Assembly (NCBI GenBank): GCA_934645125.1
Contig: CAKUDT010000069.1
Location: 1 to 7,076 of the forward strand
Length of the DNA: 7,076 nucleotides
Source: an uncultured Eggerthellaceae bacterium
GTDB taxonomy: Bacteria > Actinomycetota > Coriobacteriia > Coriobacteriales > Eggerthellaceae
Direction: 5' to 3'
Below the pieces are notes generated by a model, which was given only the letters and a program-made list of their open reading frames with translations, made no database searches and was not told the origin of the DNA. Of the stretch, positions 4,858-7,076 are shown one piece after another. The translations under genes and the position numbers were made by a program. Position 1 is the stretch's first letter. The number at the start of each line of letters is the position of its first letter.

Positions 4858-6177
4858 TCACGATAACCGCCCGTAGGCGTAGAAATGAGACTGCCAGTAG
4901 CTTGTGTTGAGATTGGCGTACCCTATGGGATCGCCACAATGGAGCATCCAGCCATCGCCCACATAGATACCCACATGGGAAACTCCGGGGGTATCATAAG
5001 TCCCGGTGAAGAACACCAGATCGCCGGGCCGGGGTGAGCTGGTGCGGCTGCTGATGTTATACAGCCCCTGCGCTCCCAAACGCCCGAAGTCCCAGCCGCA
5101 TTGATTGTAGACATAGGACACGAAGCCGGAGCAATCAAAGGATGTGCTCGGCTTGTACCCGCCCCACACATAGGGATAGCCGATATACTTTTCGGCCTCC
5201 TCCAAAATAGCGGCAAAGGTTTCGTCGGTCAGATACGCCTCCGGGATCTCATGCTCCACGGGATCGGCGGTGTACTTTGCCACATAGGGGGATGATGGGA
5301 ACAGGTCTGGGCGGTTGCCCAGCGCCGCCATATACAGGGCATACCGGGAGAGCTGATCCTCGCCCATAATGTAGATGGGCAGATGGGACAGGTTGAAGTT
5401 TTCCAGCGTCACGGTGCAAATGTAGTAATCGTAATAGACCCGGTATGTGTCGGTGTGGGTGTTGCCCTCCTCGTCTGTCCATGTGTCCGTTTCGAGGTAG
5501 TAGCGGCGCTCCGTCACCACCGTTTCCGTCAGAATGTACTGCTTTTCAAAGAGCATTTGCAGCGTTCCCTGTACCTCGTCCAGCGTCCATTCTCCTTCGT
5601 GCATGGCGCTGATAATAGACAGCAGCACATAGGGATCGTGTTCAATGTCATCCAGTTCAAAGTGGTATTCGTCATAATCGTGGGTGCGCTCGTAGCTGTC
5701 CAGATAGTCTTGCAGCTCGGCCTCCAGCCCACAGTAGGCGGCCTCGGCCCCGCGCAGATCGGCATCCTCGGCGGCATAGGTGGATGCGCCGATGGCCCCC
5801 ACCACGCCGTTGCCAATCGTCACCACAGAGGACATACACGACTGCATGAGCACCAGCAGCAGAAAACAGGCAAGGAACAGCAACACCCCCACGGGATGCC
5901 GCTTGACAAAGGCCACGGCCCGGGGCGCCAGCTTTTCCGTTGTGACCGCCGTTTTCTCTGCGGCCTTGGCCGTCTGCTTTGCCGCCTCCCGCGCTTGCTT
6001 TGCGTACTGCCGCTTGATCTTCTGCTTTTGGATATACCGGGACACCGCGCCGCCCTTTTGCATTTCCGGGTGGGCCTCCACTGTGGCCCGGTACTGATAA
6101 TCCGCCGTGGCCTTGATGTGCCTGGACTCGGCCTTTTGCACCGCCTTGGCCGGGTGTTCCCGGATTTGCTTTTTCAC
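4858..6177 (-). CDS. CD1108-type C40 (NlpC/P60) peptidase, membrane-anchored wall hydrolase
   Basis: This 439-residue ORF holds the catalytic part of the conjugative cell-wall hydrolase. Residues 1-90 are basic and cytoplasmic. A transmembrane helix lies at about 96-112 (VGVLLFLACFLLLVLMQS). A CD1108-type extracellular domain follows (about 130-300, with DYDEYHFELDDIEHDPYVLL and YYICTVTLENFNLSHLP). The NlpC/P60 domain spans about 322-439, with Cys349 (FDCSGF), His401 (SHVGIYVG) and His413 (LHCGD) as the likely catalytic triad. It would cut peptidoglycan stem peptides to let the channel through. The GTG at 6177 is the first usual start codon in frame but has no ribosome site of its own. The frame continues upstream, without shift, through 29 sense codons to a TAG and then the 83-residue ORF, and that joined product is the normal form of this family. 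So this is probably one gene split by a nonsense codon. Confidence 0.88.
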   Translation of the reverse strand: MKKQIREHPAKAVQKAESRHIKATADYQYRATVEAHPEMQKGGAVSRYIQKQKIKRQYAKQAREAAKQTAKAAEKTAVTTEKLAPRAVAFVKRHPVGVLLFLACFLLLVLMQSCMSSVVTIGNGVVGAIGASTYAAEDADLRGAEAAYCGLEAELQDYLDSYERTHDYDEYHFELDDIEHDPYVLLSIISAMHEGEWTLDEVQGTLQMLFEKQYILTETVVTERRYYLETDTWTDEEGNTHTDTYRVYYDYYICTVTLENFNLSHLPIYIMGEDQLSRYALYMAALGNRPDLFPSSPYVAKYTADPVEHEIPEAYLTDETFAAILEEAEKYIGYPYVWGGYKPSTSFDCSGFVSYVYNQCGWDFGRLGAQGLYNISSRTSSPRPGDLVFFTGTYDTPGVSHVGIYVGDGWMLHCGDPIGYANLNTSYWQSHFYAYGRLS

Positions 6178-6254
6178 ATACCGGGATGTGGTGTGCAGGG
6201 CGGCCTCACCGACCAGCTCGGATCGGTGGGCGCTCTCGGTGCCGACATTCTCAT
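6174..6254 (-). other. 26-codon out-of-frame ORF bridging the amber stop and the peptidase GTG
   Basis: On the minus strand TAGGAGG (6267-6261) is both the stop of the 83-residue ORF and a near-perfect ribosome site. Six bases later an ATG (6254) opens a 26-codon frame beginning MRMSAPRAP and ending ATGTGA. The TGA (6176-6174) overlaps the GTG of the peptidase ORF (6177-6175). The same DNA in the other frame encodes the conserved EVEHENVG and AHRSELVGE stretch of the family, so this small ORF is most likely a by-product of the family sequence. It could still act as a reinitiation bridge. Confidence 0.3.
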
Positions 6255-6264
6255 GCTCTACCTC

Positions 6265-6516
6265 CTAGAGCTTGCCATGCACATACCCATGAACGGTTGC
6301 ACCCGCCGCCCGGCCCGCCTTTTTTACGGGGCCGGGCTTTTGGGGCGGCTTCTGCTTTGCCAGCTTTTCCTTGGCCTTATCCAGTTGTTCGCCCCGCTTT
6401 TCCATACGGAGCTTGGACTCGGCGGTTTGCTCCTGCTGGCTTTTGGCCCTAAACTTGCTCTTGGGGGACTTCGGGACATTTTGTCCCGAGGTTGCCTTAT
6501 TCGTCCTTTCGCTCAT
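6265..6516 (-). pseudogene. N-terminal segment of the CD1108-type peptidase, cut off by in-frame TAG
   Basis: This 83-residue ORF is very basic and predicted cytoplasmic (about a third Lys/Arg). It contains TSGQNVPKSPKSKFRAKSQQ, a Lys/Glu/Gln-rich helix and KKPGPVKKAGRAAG-like text, ending YVHGKL. Full-length homologues as I remember them run from this segment straight into VEHENVG and the peptidase, and the frame here does the same after the single TAG at 6265-6267. The usual residue at the stop is His or Tyr, so a one-base change could have made it. The ATG at 6516 follows TCCTCC-complement GGAGGA with an eight-base spacer and overlaps the VirB4 end by 20 bases. If the short protein is made, it lacks both membrane anchor and enzyme. 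It may instead be a true separate product. Confidence 0.7.
6469..6491. repeat. Dispersed palindrome, copy 4 (inside 5' end of the 83-residue ORF)
   Basis: CTTCGGGACA-TTT-TGTCCCGAGG has perfect arms of eight bases (TCGGGACA and TGTCCCGA). On the minus strand it encodes TSGQNVPKS at residues 9-17. The GGACTTCGGGACATTTTGTCC stretch is the same as in copy 3. Confidence 0.88.
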
Positions 6517-7076
6517 GGGCCATATCCTCCGGGCGTGTAGTCAGCAGATTGTAAATCTCACCCTTGGGGAAACGATCCACAAACGGGATGGTCACGGAGC
6601 CATAGAACAGCAGCCCCTCGCCGGAATTGCTATGGGTGATGTAGGAGAGCTGATGCTCGGAAATGCCGAGCTGCTTTGCGAGGATCGCCCGGTCACTTTG
6701 GGCCTGTGACAGCAGGATCATAAAGTCGGTGTTATCCAGAATGGCCTCAATTTCCCGGCTTGCCAGCAAGTCCTTCACATTCTGCGTCAGCGCCGAGGGG
6801 ACGCAGCCTTTTTTGCGGAGCATTTTCCACACGGCCACAAAGTAGCTGGCTGTCAGCGGATCACGGAGCAGAATATGGAACTCGTCAAAGTAGCACCAAG
6901 TAGCAAGGCCCTCGGCGTGGTTGGTGTTGACCGCCGATGTGACAAATTCGTTTGTAATGTGCATGGCGATTTTGCGGAGGTTTTCGCCCATGCCCTTCAG
7001 AACGATGCACACCACACGGGCATCCGTTTGGACATTGGTGGGGTGGTTGAACAGGTTGAGGGAGCCTGTGCAGTAG
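6497..7076 (-). CDS. VirB4-like conjugation ATPase, C-terminal 192 residues (5' end outside window)
   Basis: This is the C-terminal part of the ATPase that powers the type IV secretion channel (VirB4/TraE/PrgJ-like). The frame is open from the right edge to TAA at 6497-6499. Visible parts are a hydrophobic strand (ARVVCIVLKGMG, 19-30), the Walker B motif CYFDEFHILL (61-70), the arginine-rich helix MLRKKGCVPSALTQNVKDLL (85-104, with the TQN signature that follows Walker B in VirB4) and NTDFMILLSQ (115-124). The Walker A motif would lie upstream of the window. The end GEIYNLLTTRPEDMAHERKDE is typical of the Tn1549 group. The gene overlaps the next ORF by 20 bases, so the two are likely cotranscribed. 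Confidence 0.94.
   Translation of the reverse strand, partial: YCTGSLNLFNHPTNVQTDARVVCIVLKGMGENLRKIAMHITNEFVTSAVNTNHAEGLATWCYFDEFHILLRDPLTASYFVAVWKMLRKKGCVPSALTQNVKDLLASREIEAILDNTDFMILLSQAQSDRAILAKQLGISEHQLSYITHSNSGEGLLFYGSVTIPFVDRFPKGEIYNLLTTRPEDMAHERKDE

Noticed and set aside
6265..6267. TAG recoded as an amino acid across the element
   Set aside because: The 116-residue gene ends in TAG right before a good ribosome site and a new gene, so TAG works as a stop here.
1241..6491. CRISPR array from the repeated palindrome
   Set aside because: Spacing between copies ranges from about 400 bases to 3 kb and covers real genes, so it is not an array.
5383..6540. 385-codon plus-strand ORF
   Set aside because: It lies antisense to the peptidase and its N-terminal segment, has no known domains, and its His/Leu/Gly-rich text is the usual shadow of GC-rich coding DNA.

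Overview
The window is an internal piece of an integrative and conjugative element of the Tn1549/CTn type. The likely host is a gut Firmicute of class Clostridia (Oscillospiraceae or Lachnospiraceae-like). I base this on protein families recognised by eye: a MOBP-type relaxase beginning ATTYLKKHK, a MobC accessory protein, a VirB4-like ATPase, a C40 (NlpC/P60) peptidase of the CD1108 type, and the small companions DUF4315, DUF4366 (CD1107), Cys-rich VLP and CD1845. GC-rich coding sequence and strong AGGAGG ribosome sites agree. Species cannot be told from this sequence.

Layout: nearly everything is on the minus strand, so transcription runs from high to low coordinates. From 7076 down to about 3516 lies the transfer block: the VirB4 C-terminus, a basic N-terminal segment plus the membrane-anchored wall hydrolase, DUF4315, DUF4366 and the Cys-rich protein. 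These genes overlap or sit about 10 bases apart. A GC-rich hairpin at 3424-3457 separates them from a second group: a 116-residue protein, a 59-residue protein and mobC. Between mobC and CD1845 is a more AT-rich cargo module, a plus-strand HTH regulator divergent from a minus-strand SLOG-family gene, with a compact operator/promoter region between them. A good promoter at 1598-1626 then drives CD1845 and the relaxase, which runs off the left edge.

How the parts work together: the relaxase and MobC nick and pilot the DNA. VirB4 powers assembly of the secretion channel. The C40 peptidase opens the cell wall locally. The DUF4366 protein is an exported, membrane-anchored part of the apparatus. 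The HTH/SLOG pair looks like accessory cargo, not transfer machinery.

Points most worth attention: (1) the relaxase has no ATG, GTG or TTG start, and its natural start position reads ACG. (2) The wall-hydrolase frame is cut by one in-frame TAG at 6265-6267, which sits in a strong ribosome site leading to a 26-codon out-of-frame ORF whose stop overlaps the GTG of the peptidase ORF. (3) A palindrome GGGACA-N3-TGTCCC occurs four times, twice between genes and twice inside coding sequence, where it encodes the same peptide GQNVPKS. (4) The HTH/SLOG module carries three GGCAATA operator half-sites.
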